Counted from the first letter of the stretch, positions 18,246 through 27,040 are shown. The stretch: 64,000 nucleotides of DNA from CATOSP01 sp034422355 (GCA_034422355.1 DAOUJS010000066.1:19358-83357); one strand, 5' to 3'. Program-made: numbers and translations. Notes: generated by a model from the letters alone, not told the origin.

Positions 18246-18749
18246 TTGCGCCATTACGAACTCGTCGTAGTCCTCAGCCCGATGCTGAACCAGGAACAGT
18301 CGTCCGCCGCCTGGGGACGCATCAAGGACTACGTCGGCAACCAGGGCGGCGACATCACCCACGAGGAGACCTGGGGCACCCGCAGGCTCGCTTATGCCAT
18401 CAAGAAGGGACAGCACCACTTCCTGGAAGGCAGCTACTACCTGACCCGGTTCAGCGTCGAGACCCCGTTTAACGAGGCGCTGCTGACCTTCCTGCGGCTG
18501 GATGAGCAGGTGCTCCGCTCCCTGGTGACGGTCACCGACCCGCCCGGGGCCACCCCGCAGCCCACTCCCCTGGCGCGGGTTGCCGCACCGGCAGAGACTC
18601 CCGAACCGGCTCCGGCCGCCGCTGAAGAAGCCGCGGCCGCCGCCGCGCCCGCGGAACCCGCCGCGGCGGTCGCCGTAGCTGAAGCCCCACCGGCCACGGC
18701 GGAAGAGCCGGCCGCAGAGAACGCCGGGGGCGAAGAGACCCAGGCCTGA
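18246..18749 (+). CDS. rpsF: 30S ribosomal protein S6
   Basis: The first 95 or so residues are a full S6 domain: RHYELVVVLSPML, then HEETWGTRRLAYAIKKGQHHF and YYLTRFSV. S6 binds S18 and 16S rRNA in the platform of the small subunit. The remaining 70 residues are a low-complexity Ala/Pro/Glu tail, longer than usual. I chose the TTG at 18246 because AGGAG lies 7 bases upstream and the protein then starts at the conserved RHYE. The order rpsF-ssb-rpsR is conserved in bacteria. Confidence 0.95.
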   Translation: MRHYELVVVLSPMLNQEQSSAAWGRIKDYVGNQGGDITHEETWGTRRLAYAIKKGQHHFLEGSYYLTRFSVETPFNEALLTFLRLDEQVLRSLVTVTDPPGATPQPTPLARVAAPAETPEPAPAAAEEAAAAAAPAEPAAAVAVAEAPPATAEEPAAENAGGEETQA

Positions 18750-18762
18750 AGAGAGGGCTGAG

Positions 18763-19188
18763 TTGAACAAGATCATAGTCATCGGCAACCTTGGCCGGGA
18801 CCCCGAGATGCGCTACCTGCCCAACGGCCAGAGCGTCACCGACTTCAGCATTGCCTCAAACCGCAGGTACACCACCGCCAGCGGAGAGCAGCGCGAGGAA
18901 ACCGAATGGTTTCGAGTCAGTGCTTTCGGAAGGCTCGCAGAGATCTGCAACCAATACTTGGCCAGAGGGCGCCAGGTCTACGTGGAAGGCCGCCTTCGGA
19001 GCCGGACGTACCAGGACCGGAACGGCGAAACCAGGGTTTCTCTAGATGTGAACGCAACCGAAGTGCATTTCCTCGGCGGCCGCGGCGACGGGATGGAGCA
19101 GGGTGGAGCCTACGATTCCGGGGGCTACGGCGGCGGAGGCGCAAGAGAAGACTACGGCAACGACGACGTGGACGACCTCCCATTCTAG
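18763..19188 (+). CDS. ssb: Single-stranded DNA-binding protein
   Basis: The 141-residue protein has the SSB OB fold from its N-terminus (NKIIVIGNLGRDPEMRYLPNG; EWFRVSAFGRLAEIC; QVYVEGRLRSRTYQDRNG). A glycine-rich linker (about residues 108-130) and the acidic tip DDVDDLPF follow; the tip recruits repair and replication partners. It starts at TTG 18763, 14 bases after rpsF, with GAGAGGG upstream. It protects ssDNA in replication, recombination and repair. Confidence 0.97.
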   Translation: MNKIIVIGNLGRDPEMRYLPNGQSVTDFSIASNRRYTTASGEQREETEWFRVSAFGRLAEICNQYLARGRQVYVEGRLRSRTYQDRNGETRVSLDVNATEVHFLGGRGDGMEQGGAYDSGGYGGGGAREDYGNDDVDDLPF

Positions 19189-19221
19189 CCTCGCCCAATC
19201 ACCCAAGGGGACAGTAATAAT

Positions 19222-19557
19222 ATGACCACTCCCGCAGCAGCGCCAGCGCCACGCCCGCCACAGGGCGGAAGACCGCCCGGACGCCCGCCCGGAAGGGGGG
19301 GGCGGCCCCGGGGCAGGTACGCCCCCCGGCGGAAGGTGTGTTCCTTCTGCGTCGAACACGTGAAGCTCATCGACTACAAGGATGTGGAAAGGATCCGGCG
19401 GTACATCTCCGACCGGGCCAAGATCGAGCCGCGACGCCGGACCGGGGTCTGCGCCAAGCACCAGAGGGCGCTGCGCCTGGCGATCCAGCGCGCCCGGCAC
19501 CTGGCGCTGGTGCCCTTCGTGCCTTTCGTACCATCCATGAACCGGCTGCGCCGGTGA
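19222..19557 (+). CDS. rpsR: 30S ribosomal protein S18
   Basis: The C-terminal 70 residues are a canonical S18 (CSFCVEHVKLIDYKDVERIR; RTGVCAKHQRALRLAIQRAR; LALVPFV). The N-terminal 35 residues are an unusual Pro/Gly/Arg-rich extension. Cys residues in CSFC and VCAKH suggest a zinc-binding form. S18 pairs with S6 on the ribosome, fitting the rpsF-ssb-rpsR order. The ATG lies 33 bases after the ssb stop, preceded by GGGGA. Confidence 0.96.
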   Translation: MTTPAAAPAPRPPQGGRPPGRPPGRGGRPRGRYAPRRKVCSFCVEHVKLIDYKDVERIRRYISDRAKIEPRRRTGVCAKHQRALRLAIQRARHLALVPFVPFVPSMNRLRR

Positions 19558-19662
19558 GACTGGCAAGAGCCGGCTGTAACGGCCAAGCGGCGGCCCAACA
19601 ACCGTCAACTGGTCCGTACAGCGGTCTCCTGTTTCGTCTCCTGTTTCATTAGAGGCGCGACG

Positions 19663-20811
19663 ATGGCTTTTCCCTGGAACCGCAGCACCGGAGCCGAGCA
19701 GGTAGCGCCGGCAGAGGGGCGCCGGCGCTCCCGGCGTCGGCGCGCCCGCCAGAGGGAGACGCGGAACGAACCCGCAAGGCTGAACCGTGAGCGCAGGCAC
19801 CAGCGGGCCGCTTTTGCCGTTGGGATATTCCTGCTGCTCGTGGTCTTCGGAGTAGTCAGCTTCGGGTACTACCAGGAGTTCTACAAGCCGCCCAGGGTAT
19901 GGGCGGGAAGTGTGCGGAACGTCGAATTCACGATGGGAGACCTGGTGCAGCGCATACGGGTGTTGCAGGGAATCAGGGGTCAGGTGGACCTGAGCATCGT
20001 GCCTTTCGAGTATCTGAGCAACCTGCTTGATGCCGAAGTGCTGCGTCAAGCCGCGCCGGGGCTGGGCATCCATATCACCGACGAAGACATAGATAATGCC
20101 CTGAAGGAACAGTTCTATCCCACCGCTCCGGCCGGGCAGAACGTCGACCCCGGACAACTTGACGAGGAGTTCAGGAACAGCTACCAGATTTTCCTGGCCC
20201 GGACGGGCCTGTCCGACGACGATTACCGGCGTATCGTTGCGGAGCAACTCGAGCTCCAGTACCTGCGCGCGATCATGGACGCGGGAATCGATGAGCCCCA
20301 GGAGCAGGTCGAGGTCCAGTGGATACGGCTTGAGGTCGATTCCGGTGTTGACGCCAGCGAGGTCAGAGCGCGGCTGGACACCGAGGACTTCGCCAAGGTG
20401 GCGTCGGAAGTGGCAGTTCCGGCGAACTTCGCCAACTCCAGGGGCTACGTCGGCTGGGTGCCGCGCAAAGCCTTCCCGGCCCTTGACCACCTGCTGTTCG
20501 GGGACGAGGAGAAGGGAACGGAACGGCTGAAGCCGGGGGAGGTTGGAAAGCGGCCGGAGTTCAGCCAGGACGGCATCTACATCGTTGGGGTCATCTCCGG
20601 TCCGGAAGAGCAGGAAATCTCGCCCATCATGCGCGCCAAGTTGAGCCTGGAACTGGTGAAGGAGTGGCAGGCCCAGCAGCAATTGGCCGGGGCCGAGGGC
20701 GGCTGGCTCAGGATGAACTTCAACAGCAAGTGGTACGAGTGGGTGGCGGACCAGGTCCACCTGAGCGCTTCCAGGGCAGACCTGGGCCAGGGCGGTCCCC
20801 AGGGGAGGTAG
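19663..20811 (+). CDS. Membrane-anchored SurA/PpiC-type peptidyl-prolyl isomerase
   Basis: This 382-residue protein has an Arg-rich cytoplasmic N-terminus (about 1-48), one membrane segment (about 48-68, VGIFLLLVVFGVVSFGYY) and an extracytoplasmic remainder. The outer part has a SurA-N-like helical region (LLDAEVLRQAAPGLGIHITDEDI) and a degenerate parvulin domain (VQWIRLEVDSG to KPGEVGKRPEF). It probably assists folding of exported proteins. It follows rpsR by about 105 bp and precedes hom by 9 bp, so it is probably transcribed with both. Assignment to the SurA-N/parvulin group is confident; catalytic activity is not certain. Confidence 0.82.
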   Translation: MAFPWNRSTGAEQVAPAEGRRRSRRRRARQRETRNEPARLNRERRHQRAAFAVGIFLLLVVFGVVSFGYYQEFYKPPRVWAGSVRNVEFTMGDLVQRIRVLQGIRGQVDLSIVPFEYLSNLLDAEVLRQAAPGLGIHITDEDIDNALKEQFYPTAPAGQNVDPGQLDEEFRNSYQIFLARTGLSDDDYRRIVAEQLELQYLRAIMDAGIDEPQEQVEVQWIRLEVDSGVDASEVRARLDTEDFAKVASEVAVPANFANSRGYVGWVPRKAFPALDHLLFGDEEKGTERLKPGEVGKRPEFSQDGIYIVGVISGPEEQEISPIMRAKLSLELVKEWQAQQQLAGAEGGWLRMNFNSKWYEWVADQVHLSASRADLGQGGPQGR

Positions 20812-20820
20812 ATCGGATAC

Positions 20821-22143
20821 GTGAGTGAGCCTGCGGAAATTGGCATTGGGCTTATGGGCCTGGGGGTAGTGGGCGGCGGTGTCGCGGCCGCGCTGCTGGA
20901 CCCCGATTCCGACATATCGCGCAAGGTCGGGCGGCCGGTCACGCTGCGACGGGTCCTGGTCAGGGACGGAGCCAAGGAACGGAGCCCGTCAATACCGCAG
21001 GAATTGCTGACCACCAACCCCGAGGACATCCTCGACGACCCCGGCATCCACATTGTCGCCGAAGTCATTGGCGGGGACCAGCCCGCCACCCGCTACCTCA
21101 AGGATGCGCTGTCAAGCGGCAAGAACGTGGTCACGGCCAACAAGGAGGCGGTGGCCAAACACGGGCCGGAGTTGATGTCCCTGGCCCGGCGGAACCAGGC
21201 AAGTCTGCTCTTCGAGGCGAGTGTCGGCGGTGGCATCCCCATCGTCGGCTGCTTGATGAACCAGCTCCTCGCCAACGACATTCGCTCCATCCGCGGCATC
21301 ATCAACGGCACCACCAACTTCATCCTCACTCGCATGGCCCAAGACCACTCCAGCTTCGACCAAGCCCTATCGGAAGCCCAGGCGCGCGGCTACGCCGAAG
21401 CCGACCCGACCAACGACGTGGAAGGCATCGACGCCGGGTACAAGCTCTCGATCCTGGCCTCCCTTGCCTACCACTGCCGCTTTCAACCGGAAGACATATA
21501 CCGGCAGGGTATATCGTCCCTTGAAGCCAACGACTTCCGGTATGCGGGCGAATTGGGCTACGCGATCAAACCTCTCGCAATAGCCTCGTTCACTGCGGGG
21601 GCAGTCTGCGCCAGGGTGCATCCGGCATTGGTGCCATTGGACCATATGCTGGCCAAGGTGGACGGGGCGTACAATGCCGTGGAGGTCGAGGGGAGCCTGT
21701 GCGGGAACGTCCTGTTCCACGGCATGGGCGCTGGCAGATTCCCCACCGCAAGCGCAGTAGTCGGCGACGTAATTGAAGTGGCGCGGTCAATCGTTGGCGG
21801 GCCGGTGAACCCGTCAACCGCCATCGCATGGCCGGAGGCCGGGACCGATGGAGCTGCCCCGGTGGATACGGCGCTTGTGGACAGCCTTACTTGCAAGTAT
21901 TACCTGCGGCTGACAGTGGCCGACCGGCCCGGCGTACTGGCCCAGATCGCGCGAGTCCTGGGCGACGGCAATATCAGCATCGCCTCGGTGATCCAGAAAG
22001 ACAGCGACCCGGAGCAGCAGACCGCCGAGATCGTCATTACCACTCATCCCGCCCTGGAATCATCGGTCCAGAAATCCCTGGAGCAGGTGGGCGGACTCGA
22101 CGTGGTCAGGTCGGTCAACAACCTGCTCCGGATCGAGGAATAG
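20821..22143 (+). CDS. hom: Homoserine dehydrogenase with ACT domain
   Basis: The 440-residue enzyme reduces aspartate semialdehyde to homoserine for threonine and methionine synthesis. It has the NAD(P) site (IGLMGLGVVGGGVAAALL), the catalytic domain (VVTANKEAVAKHG, RGIINGTTNFILT, AEADPTNDVEGIDAGYKL) and a C-terminal ACT domain (from about residue 360, LTVADRPGVLAQIARVLGDG). The ACT domain usually gives threonine feedback control. thrC follows after 67 bp, so two consecutive threonine steps are linked; thrB is not in the window. The GTG start is at 20821. Confidence 0.96.
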   Translation: MSEPAEIGIGLMGLGVVGGGVAAALLDPDSDISRKVGRPVTLRRVLVRDGAKERSPSIPQELLTTNPEDILDDPGIHIVAEVIGGDQPATRYLKDALSSGKNVVTANKEAVAKHGPELMSLARRNQASLLFEASVGGGIPIVGCLMNQLLANDIRSIRGIINGTTNFILTRMAQDHSSFDQALSEAQARGYAEADPTNDVEGIDAGYKLSILASLAYHCRFQPEDIYRQGISSLEANDFRYAGELGYAIKPLAIASFTAGAVCARVHPALVPLDHMLAKVDGAYNAVEVEGSLCGNVLFHGMGAGRFPTASAVVGDVIEVARSIVGGPVNPSTAIAWPEAGTDGAAPVDTALVDSLTCKYYLRLTVADRPGVLAQIARVLGDGNISIASVIQKDSDPEQQTAEIVITTHPALESSVQKSLEQVGGLDVVRSVNNLLRIEE

Positions 22144-22210
22144 AGGCGGCGCGGAGAATGGCCGGGCAAAAGGCAGACCGGACCGGACCGCCACGTACTT
22201 GGAGAAGCTG

Positions 22211-23299
22211 ATGGGCGTTGGAGTCTTGCACGCATACCCGGACTTCCTGCCCGTGACGCCGGATACCCCGTTGATTTCCATGGGGGAGGGCGATACGCCG
22301 CTGGTGCGGTCCCGGAGGCTGGGCGCGACCATCGGCTGCGATGAGCTGTACTTCAAGCTGGAGGGCTGCAATCCCACGGGTTCGTTCAAGGACCGCGGGA
22401 TGGTGGTGGCGATGGCGAAGGCGCTGGAGGAGGGGAGCAGGGCGGTGATGTGCGCCTCTACCGGCAACACCAGCGCGGCGGCAGCGGCCTACAGCGCTTA
22501 CTGCGACCTCCCGTCTTTCGTGCTCATCCCCAAGGGTGAGGTTGCGATGGGGAAGCTGGCCCAGGCCATGGCATACGGGGCCCGCATCCTGATGGTCAAA
22601 GGCAATTTCGACTCCGCCCTCAACCTGGCCAGGGACTTCACGGAGACTCACCCCGTGACCCTGGTGAACTCCCTCAACCCCCACAGGTTGGAGGGTCAGA
22701 AGACGGCCGCCTTTGAGATAGTGGACACGCTGGGCGGGTCTCCGGACTACCTGTTTATACCGGTCGGGAACGCGGGCAACATCACCGCCTACTGGAGGGG
22801 GTTCAAGGAATACCAGGCCGCAGGCCGGAGCGAGGTGCTGCCTGCCATGATGGGGTTCCAGGCAGAGGGCGCGGCGCCGATAGTCCGGGGAGCGCCGGTG
22901 GCCAACCCCCAGACCATCGCGTCGGCCATACGCATCGGGAACCCGGCAAGTTGGGACGGCGCAATCGAGGCGCGGGACAGTTCCGGCGGCGTCATAGACA
23001 TGGTAAGCGACGACGAGATCCTGGACGCTTACCGGCTTCTGGCCTCCAGGGAGGGCATATTCTGCGAGCCGGCTTCGGCGGTGTCTTTTGCGGGACTGGC
23101 CAAGATGCACCGGAACGGGTTGAATTTATCCGGGCGCAGGGTGGTATGCGTCCTCACCGGGACAGGGTTGAAAGACCCCGACCTGGCGGTGCGGAGCGTG
23201 TCCAACCAGGCGACCGAAGTGGAGCCAAGCATTGAGGCTATCGAGGCGCTGACTCTGAGGGCCGGGTCCTCCACGGACATGCCGGTCGGCACCCTGTGA
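22211..23299 (+). CDS. thrC: Threonine synthase
   Basis: A PLP fold-type II enzyme of 362 residues that converts O-phosphohomoserine to threonine. The PLP lysine is K60 in GSFKDRGM; ASTGNTSAAAAAYSAYC and a glycine loop (PVGNAGNITAYWRG) also mark the family. ATG 22211 has GGAGAAG just upstream; a TTG at 22199 is the alternative. It lies directly after hom. Its stop at 23299 is followed at once by the folE region. Confidence 0.95.
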   Translation: MGVGVLHAYPDFLPVTPDTPLISMGEGDTPLVRSRRLGATIGCDELYFKLEGCNPTGSFKDRGMVVAMAKALEEGSRAVMCASTGNTSAAAAAYSAYCDLPSFVLIPKGEVAMGKLAQAMAYGARILMVKGNFDSALNLARDFTETHPVTLVNSLNPHRLEGQKTAAFEIVDTLGGSPDYLFIPVGNAGNITAYWRGFKEYQAAGRSEVLPAMMGFQAEGAAPIVRGAPVANPQTIASAIRIGNPASWDGAIEARDSSGGVIDMVSDDEILDAYRLLASREGIFCEPASAVSFAGLAKMHRNGLNLSGRRVVCVLTGTGLKDPDLAVRSVSNQATEVEPSIEAIEALTLRAGSSTDMPVGTL

Positions 23300-23362
23300 C
23301 GGGCCCATGTCCTCAGACGTCAAGTCGCGCGTAAGAGAAGGCGACTCATCTTTAACCACCGG

Positions 23363-23911
23363 CTGATTGAACAGTCCATATCGGGCCTGCTGGAGGCAAT
23401 CGGCGAAGACCCGGCGCGGGAGGGCCTCGAGGCAACCCCCGGGCGCGTTGCACGGATGTACGGGGAGTTGCTTTCCGGCACCGGGATTGACCCGGCGTCC
23501 GAGATTGACACGGTGTTCGAGGCCGATCATCAGGACCCGGTCCTTCTGGACAACATCCCCTTCCACTCGATATGTGAGCACCACATCCTGCCCTTCTTCG
23601 GCGCCGCCCGGATGGCGTACATACCCAACGGGAAGATCGCCGGAGTCAGCAAGCTGGCGCGGGCGCTGGACGTGGCAGCCCGCAGGCTCCAGGTGCAGGA
23701 GCGTCTCACCGGGCAGGTGGCGGATGCCATTGTACGGGCGCTGGACCCGGACGGAGTGGCGGTGGAACTGGTGGCAGAGCACATGTGCATGGCCATGCGC
23801 GGTGTGCAGAAGCCCGGCAGCCGGGTCACCACGACGGCGGTGCGGGGCCGGTTCGAGAGCAGCGGGGTAAGCCGGGAAGAATTATTGGCGCTGCTGCGAC
23901 TGAGAACGTAG
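23363..23911 (+). CDS. folE: GTP cyclohydrolase I (conserved N-terminus without canonical start)
   Basis: The enzyme makes 7,8-dihydroneopterin triphosphate from GTP, the first step of folate synthesis. Conserved blocks are EDPAREGLEATPGRVARMY, the zinc Cys/His segment ICEHHILPFFG, VSKLARALDVAARR, and AEHMCMAMRGV with the second zinc Cys. The first ATG in this frame (23456) falls after the conserved N-terminal block, which is encoded upstream with no ATG, GTG or TTG back to the thrC stop. A 19-codon frame starting ATG 23307 is out of phase by one base and ends at 23364-23366, where the conserved frame begins. An indel (real or assembly) or non-AUG initiation is likely. Catalytic residues look intact. 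Confidence 0.85.
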   Translation: MIEQSISGLLEAIGEDPAREGLEATPGRVARMYGELLSGTGIDPASEIDTVFEADHQDPVLLDNIPFHSICEHHILPFFGAARMAYIPNGKIAGVSKLARALDVAARRLQVQERLTGQVADAIVRALDPDGVAVELVAEHMCMAMRGVQKPGSRVTTTAVRGRFESSGVSREELLALLRLRT

Positions 23912-23972
23912 TCCCATGCCAACATGCTGGCTGGGGAGCGGCGTACAGGTCCGTCCCCGGAGGAGGTAGTCA

Positions 23973-25025
23973 ATGGTCCCGTCCCCCCTCACGTCGTTCC
24001 AGGAGATAGAGTCCGAATGGGAAGGGGTGCTGTCTTCCTGCGCTGTGAACACCCTGTTTCTGACTCCCCAGTGGCAGCAGGTGTGGTGGGACACGTTTGG
24101 GAGCGGCAAAGAGATGGCGGGGTTTTACCTGCGTTCCCCGGAGGGCGTGGCAGCCGTAGCGTCGCTTACCCAGAGCGGGGACACTCTGGCCCTGCTGGGA
24201 AGTCAGGAAACCGTAGACTACAACGATTTCATGGTCCGTCCCGGATATGAAGCGCCGTTCTTTGACACCCTGCTGGGGCGGTTGGACGAGCAGGACTGGG
24301 GCACGCTGCGCCTGGACTCGCTGATCGAAACTTCCCCGACCCTGACATACTTCCCGGACCTGGCGCGGGAACGGGGATACTCGGTGCAGGTGGAGCAGGA
24401 AGACACTTCCTCCGGCATCGAGTTGCCGGCCACCTGGGACGAATACCTCTCCAGTCTTTCCAAGAAGAACCGCCATGAATTGCGGCGTAAGTTCCGGCGG
24501 CTGGAGGCGCTGCCCAACTGGCGTTGGTACTGCATCGCAGACCAGGAAGAGGTTGATGCCCGGCTGCCTGACTTCATCTCGCTGATGCGGATGAGCCGGC
24601 AGGAAAAGAGCGAGTACATGACCGGGGACAGGGAGAGCTTCTTCCACCGGATAACGTCGCGCATGGCCCAGTTGGGCGTCCTGCGGCTGTACTTCCTGGA
24701 GATAGACGGCCAGGCCGTGGCCACCAGCCTTTGCTTCGACTACGCCTCATCCCGCCTTCTCTACAACAGCGGGTACAACCCTGAGTTCGGCTACTACAGC
24801 GTTGGCCTGCTGCTGAACGCCCTGTGCCTCCGAAGCGCCATTGAAGAAGGCGGCGGAAGCGGGGTGGCGGCGGGATATAAACGTGAAGAAGGAGGAGGAA
24901 GCGGGGCAGCGGCCGGATATAAACGCATATCCTACTTCGACTTCCTCCGGGGGGCGGAGTCCTACAAGCACCACCTCGGCGGGAGTCCCCGCAACCTTTA
25001 CCAGATGGTAGTGACGCGAGCGTGA
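23973..25025 (+). CDS. BioF2-like (Acetyltransf_6) GNAT-fold acyltransferase with internal repeat
   Basis: A 350-residue protein of the CelD/BioF2-like GNAT group, often linked to envelope polysaccharide or peptidoglycan-like aminoacyl transfer. Typical segments are FLTPQWQQVWWDTF at the N-terminus, SKKNRHELRRKFRRLE in the middle, and YFDFLRGAESYKHHLG at the C-terminus. Between AIEEG and the conserved FDFLRG block there are two in-frame 14-residue repeats (EEGGGSG[V/A]AAGYKR), encoded by a 42-bp tandem repeat. The gene overlaps the glycosyltransferase gene by 4 bp, which supports a joint role in cell-surface glycan assembly. Confidence 0.8.
   Translation: MVPSPLTSFQEIESEWEGVLSSCAVNTLFLTPQWQQVWWDTFGSGKEMAGFYLRSPEGVAAVASLTQSGDTLALLGSQETVDYNDFMVRPGYEAPFFDTLLGRLDEQDWGTLRLDSLIETSPTLTYFPDLARERGYSVQVEQEDTSSGIELPATWDEYLSSLSKKNRHELRRKFRRLEALPNWRWYCIADQEEVDARLPDFISLMRMSRQEKSEYMTGDRESFFHRITSRMAQLGVLRLYFLEIDGQAVATSLCFDYASSRLLYNSGYNPEFGYYSVGLLLNALCLRSAIEEGGGSGVAAGYKREEGGGSGAAAGYKRISYFDFLRGAESYKHHLGGSPRNLYQMVVTRA
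24843..24926 (+). repeat. Two 42-bp tandem repeats inside the acyltransferase gene
   Basis: Two copies (24843-24884, 24885-24926) differ at only a few, mostly third-position bases. They keep the frame and encode 14 residues each. A related partial copy lies at the start of the next gene. Confidence 0.9.
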
Positions 25026-26269
25026 AACTGAAGGCGGAAGCGGGGCGGCGGCCGGATACAATAGAGCGAGTCGCCCTCGTCAGCTTCCATGCCTGCCCTC
25101 TCGCGGCGCTGGGAGAGGGCAAGGCCGGCGGGATGAACCTCCACGTCCGCCAACTGGCCCGTTCACTGGGCAACCTCGGCATTGAGGTGGACATCTTCAC
25201 CCGCGAACACGCGGAACCCCACGGCATTGCCCGGGAAATCTCCGGGAAGGCGCGGGTCGTCCACCTTCCGGCCGGGGACCTGGATACTCCGCTGGAGGAG
25301 TTGTACGACAGCCTCCCCGAGTTCAGAGATAGAGTCCTGGACTACCGGGTTGAGAAAGGCGTGGATTACCAGGCAGTACACTCTCATTACTGGCTGTCGG
25401 GGTGGGTTGGCCGGGAATTGTCGGCTGCGTGGCGCGTGCCCAATGCTATCACCTTCCATACCCTGGCCCTGGTCAAGATGAACTCCCGTGCCGGTGAGAC
25501 GGAACCGGTGCAGCGTCAGGAAACAGAGCGGGAGTTGATGCAGTCCGCCACCCGCATAGTTGCCTACAGCCCCCATGAGCGCAATGCGATGGCCCACCTC
25601 TACGGCGCAGATGCCAGTAAAGTCCATCTCATCCCATGCGGGGTGGACCTTGACACCTTTCGACCCCTGGACCGCCGGAAGGCAAAAGCAAGGATCGGCT
25701 TGGGTGGGGAGAGGGCCCTCCTGTTCGTGGGCCGCATCGAGCCTCTGAAGGGCCTGGAACTGCTGATACGCGCCACTGCCGAGCTGAACGGCGCAGCGCC
25801 GGTACGCCTGATGGTAATTGGAGGCGGTCGCGAGGGAGACCCGGAAGTGGAACGAATGCGCGCGTTGGTCAATGACCTGGGGATAGAGGGGTCAGTGGAC
25901 TTCGTAGGCCGGGTGGACCACGAGGAATTGCCCTTCTATTACAATGCCGCTGATGTCTGCGTCGTTCCGTCCTTCTATGAGAGCTTCGGGCTGGCCGCCC
26001 TGGAGTCGATGGCTTGCGGCACCCCGGTGGTAGCTGCCAGGGTGGGCGGACTCTCGACAATCGTGGAGCACGGACGGACCGGCTATCTCAAATCTTGGCG
26101 GTGTCCGGATGCTTTCGCCGGCTCACTGGAAATGATACTATCGAACAAGAGACTACAGCAGAGCATGGGCCAGGCCGCCCGGCGCAGGGCCGAGGGGATG
26201 AGCTGGGACGCCGTTGCCGCGCAGGTGGCTGAAGTCTACGAGTCCCGGTTGCCGACAGCCCCTCGGTAA
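25022..26269 (+). CDS. GT4-family glycosyltransferase
   Basis: A 415-residue retaining GT-B glycosyltransferase. The N-terminal acceptor domain has GGMNLHVRQLARSLG and HSHYWLSGWVG. The C-terminal nucleotide-sugar domain has LLFVGRIEPLKGLELLIRA, the E-x7-E motif in FYESFGLAALESMACGTPVV and GGLSTIVEHGRTGYL. It resembles MshA and sucrose-phosphate-synthase-like enzymes. The donor and acceptor are unknown. The GTG start overlaps the upstream stop (GTGA), indicating coupled translation with the acyltransferase. Its first 12 residues are encoded by a further copy of the upstream repeat. Confidence 0.92.
   Translation: MKLKAEAGRRPDTIERVALVSFHACPLAALGEGKAGGMNLHVRQLARSLGNLGIEVDIFTREHAEPHGIAREISGKARVVHLPAGDLDTPLEELYDSLPEFRDRVLDYRVEKGVDYQAVHSHYWLSGWVGRELSAAWRVPNAITFHTLALVKMNSRAGETEPVQRQETERELMQSATRIVAYSPHERNAMAHLYGADASKVHLIPCGVDLDTFRPLDRRKAKARIGLGGERALLFVGRIEPLKGLELLIRATAELNGAAPVRLMVIGGGREGDPEVERMRALVNDLGIEGSVDFVGRVDHEELPFYYNAADVCVVPSFYESFGLAALESMACGTPVVAARVGGLSTIVEHGRTGYLKSWRCPDAFAGSLEMILSNKRLQQSMGQAARRRAEGMSWDAVAAQVAEVYESRLPTAPR
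25033..25060 (+). repeat. Third, partial copy of the 42-bp repeat at the glycosyltransferase start
   Basis: About 26 of 30 bases match the second copy at 24885-24926, but here the repeat is read in a different frame and forms the N-terminus KAEAGRRPDT. Confidence 0.75.
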
Positions 26270-26281
26270 GGCGGAGGAAAA

Positions 26282-27040
26282 TTGGCTCAACTCTCAGATG
26301 ATGCGGGGCCTCCATCGGAGGGACACCGAAGGGGGCCTTTACACCATGTAATCGTACATGTCGAGCGCAGACTGGGGGCGGGCATCCTCGTTCTGCTGCC
26401 CATTGGCATAACCATACTGGTCTTCAAGTTCTTCTTCGACCTGCTCGACCCTGTACTGGAGCAACCGCTGAGCTACCTGCCCGGTCCCCACATACCGGGC
26501 TTGGGATTTCTGGTCCTGATGGCGCTGGTGTACATCGCCGGGCTGGTGGCCGCGCACGTGATAGGCCGCAGGCTCATCGGGCTGGCCCACCGCCTTCTCG
26601 AATTCATCCCGCTGGTCAAGACTGTATACGGGACGACGCGGACCGCGGTGGAATTGATCTCCACGAACAGCAACCCGCGGTACTCCGCAGTGGTGCTGGT
26701 GGAGTTCCCGCGGCCCGGATGTCAGGCCATCGGCTTGGTCACCTCCCGGGTGGTCAACGCGGAGGGAGCGGAACTCCTTGCGGTATACATCCCCACCACA
26801 CCGATACCGTCCTCCGGGTTCCTGATCATGATGCCCAGCGCAGAGGTCAAGCCCGCCGGCATATCGGTGGACGATGCGATGAAGGTGGTGATATCCGGAG
26901 GGATACTGGCTGGTACTGTATTCCCACAACATGAAGCCCTGCCAACCCAGGCTACCCAGGAAAACGGCGACGCCCGCAGGCCGGCATCAAACAACCTGCA
27001 GGCGGACTCCACTACGGACCAGCCTTCGGTGGTCAGCTAG
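26282..27040 (+). CDS. DUF502 membrane protein
   Basis: A 252-residue protein with two membrane segments near the N-terminus (about 32-56, GILVLLPIGITILVFKFFF; about 75-95, GFLVLMALVYIAGLVAAHVI). The DUF502 signature follows (LEFIPLVKTVYGTTRTAVEL) with a soluble domain (VVLVEFPRPGCQAIGLVT, YIPTTPIPSSGFLIMMP). The function of the family is unknown; it occurs across bacteria. The TTG start has GGAGG upstream and lies 12 bp after the glycosyltransferase gene, suggesting one transcript. Its 3' end overlaps the convergent thiolase-like gene by 8 bp. Confidence 0.88.
   Translation: MAQLSDDAGPPSEGHRRGPLHHVIVHVERRLGAGILVLLPIGITILVFKFFFDLLDPVLEQPLSYLPGPHIPGLGFLVLMALVYIAGLVAAHVIGRRLIGLAHRLLEFIPLVKTVYGTTRTAVELISTNSNPRYSAVVLVEFPRPGCQAIGLVTSRVVNAEGAELLAVYIPTTPIPSSGFLIMMPSAEVKPAGISVDDAMKVVISGGILAGTVFPQHEALPTQATQENGDARRPASNNLQADSTTDQPSVVS

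Noticed and set aside
19042..20760. 572-codon minus-strand frame over ssb, rpsR and the isomerase gene
   Set aside because: It crosses three well-supported plus-strand genes and has no recognisable domain.
23351..23366. Programmed -1 frameshift for folE at CTTTAACC
   Set aside because: The site does not match the X-XXY-YYZ rule fully and no downstream stimulatory structure was seen; an indel is simpler. It is kept only as a possibility in the folE finding.
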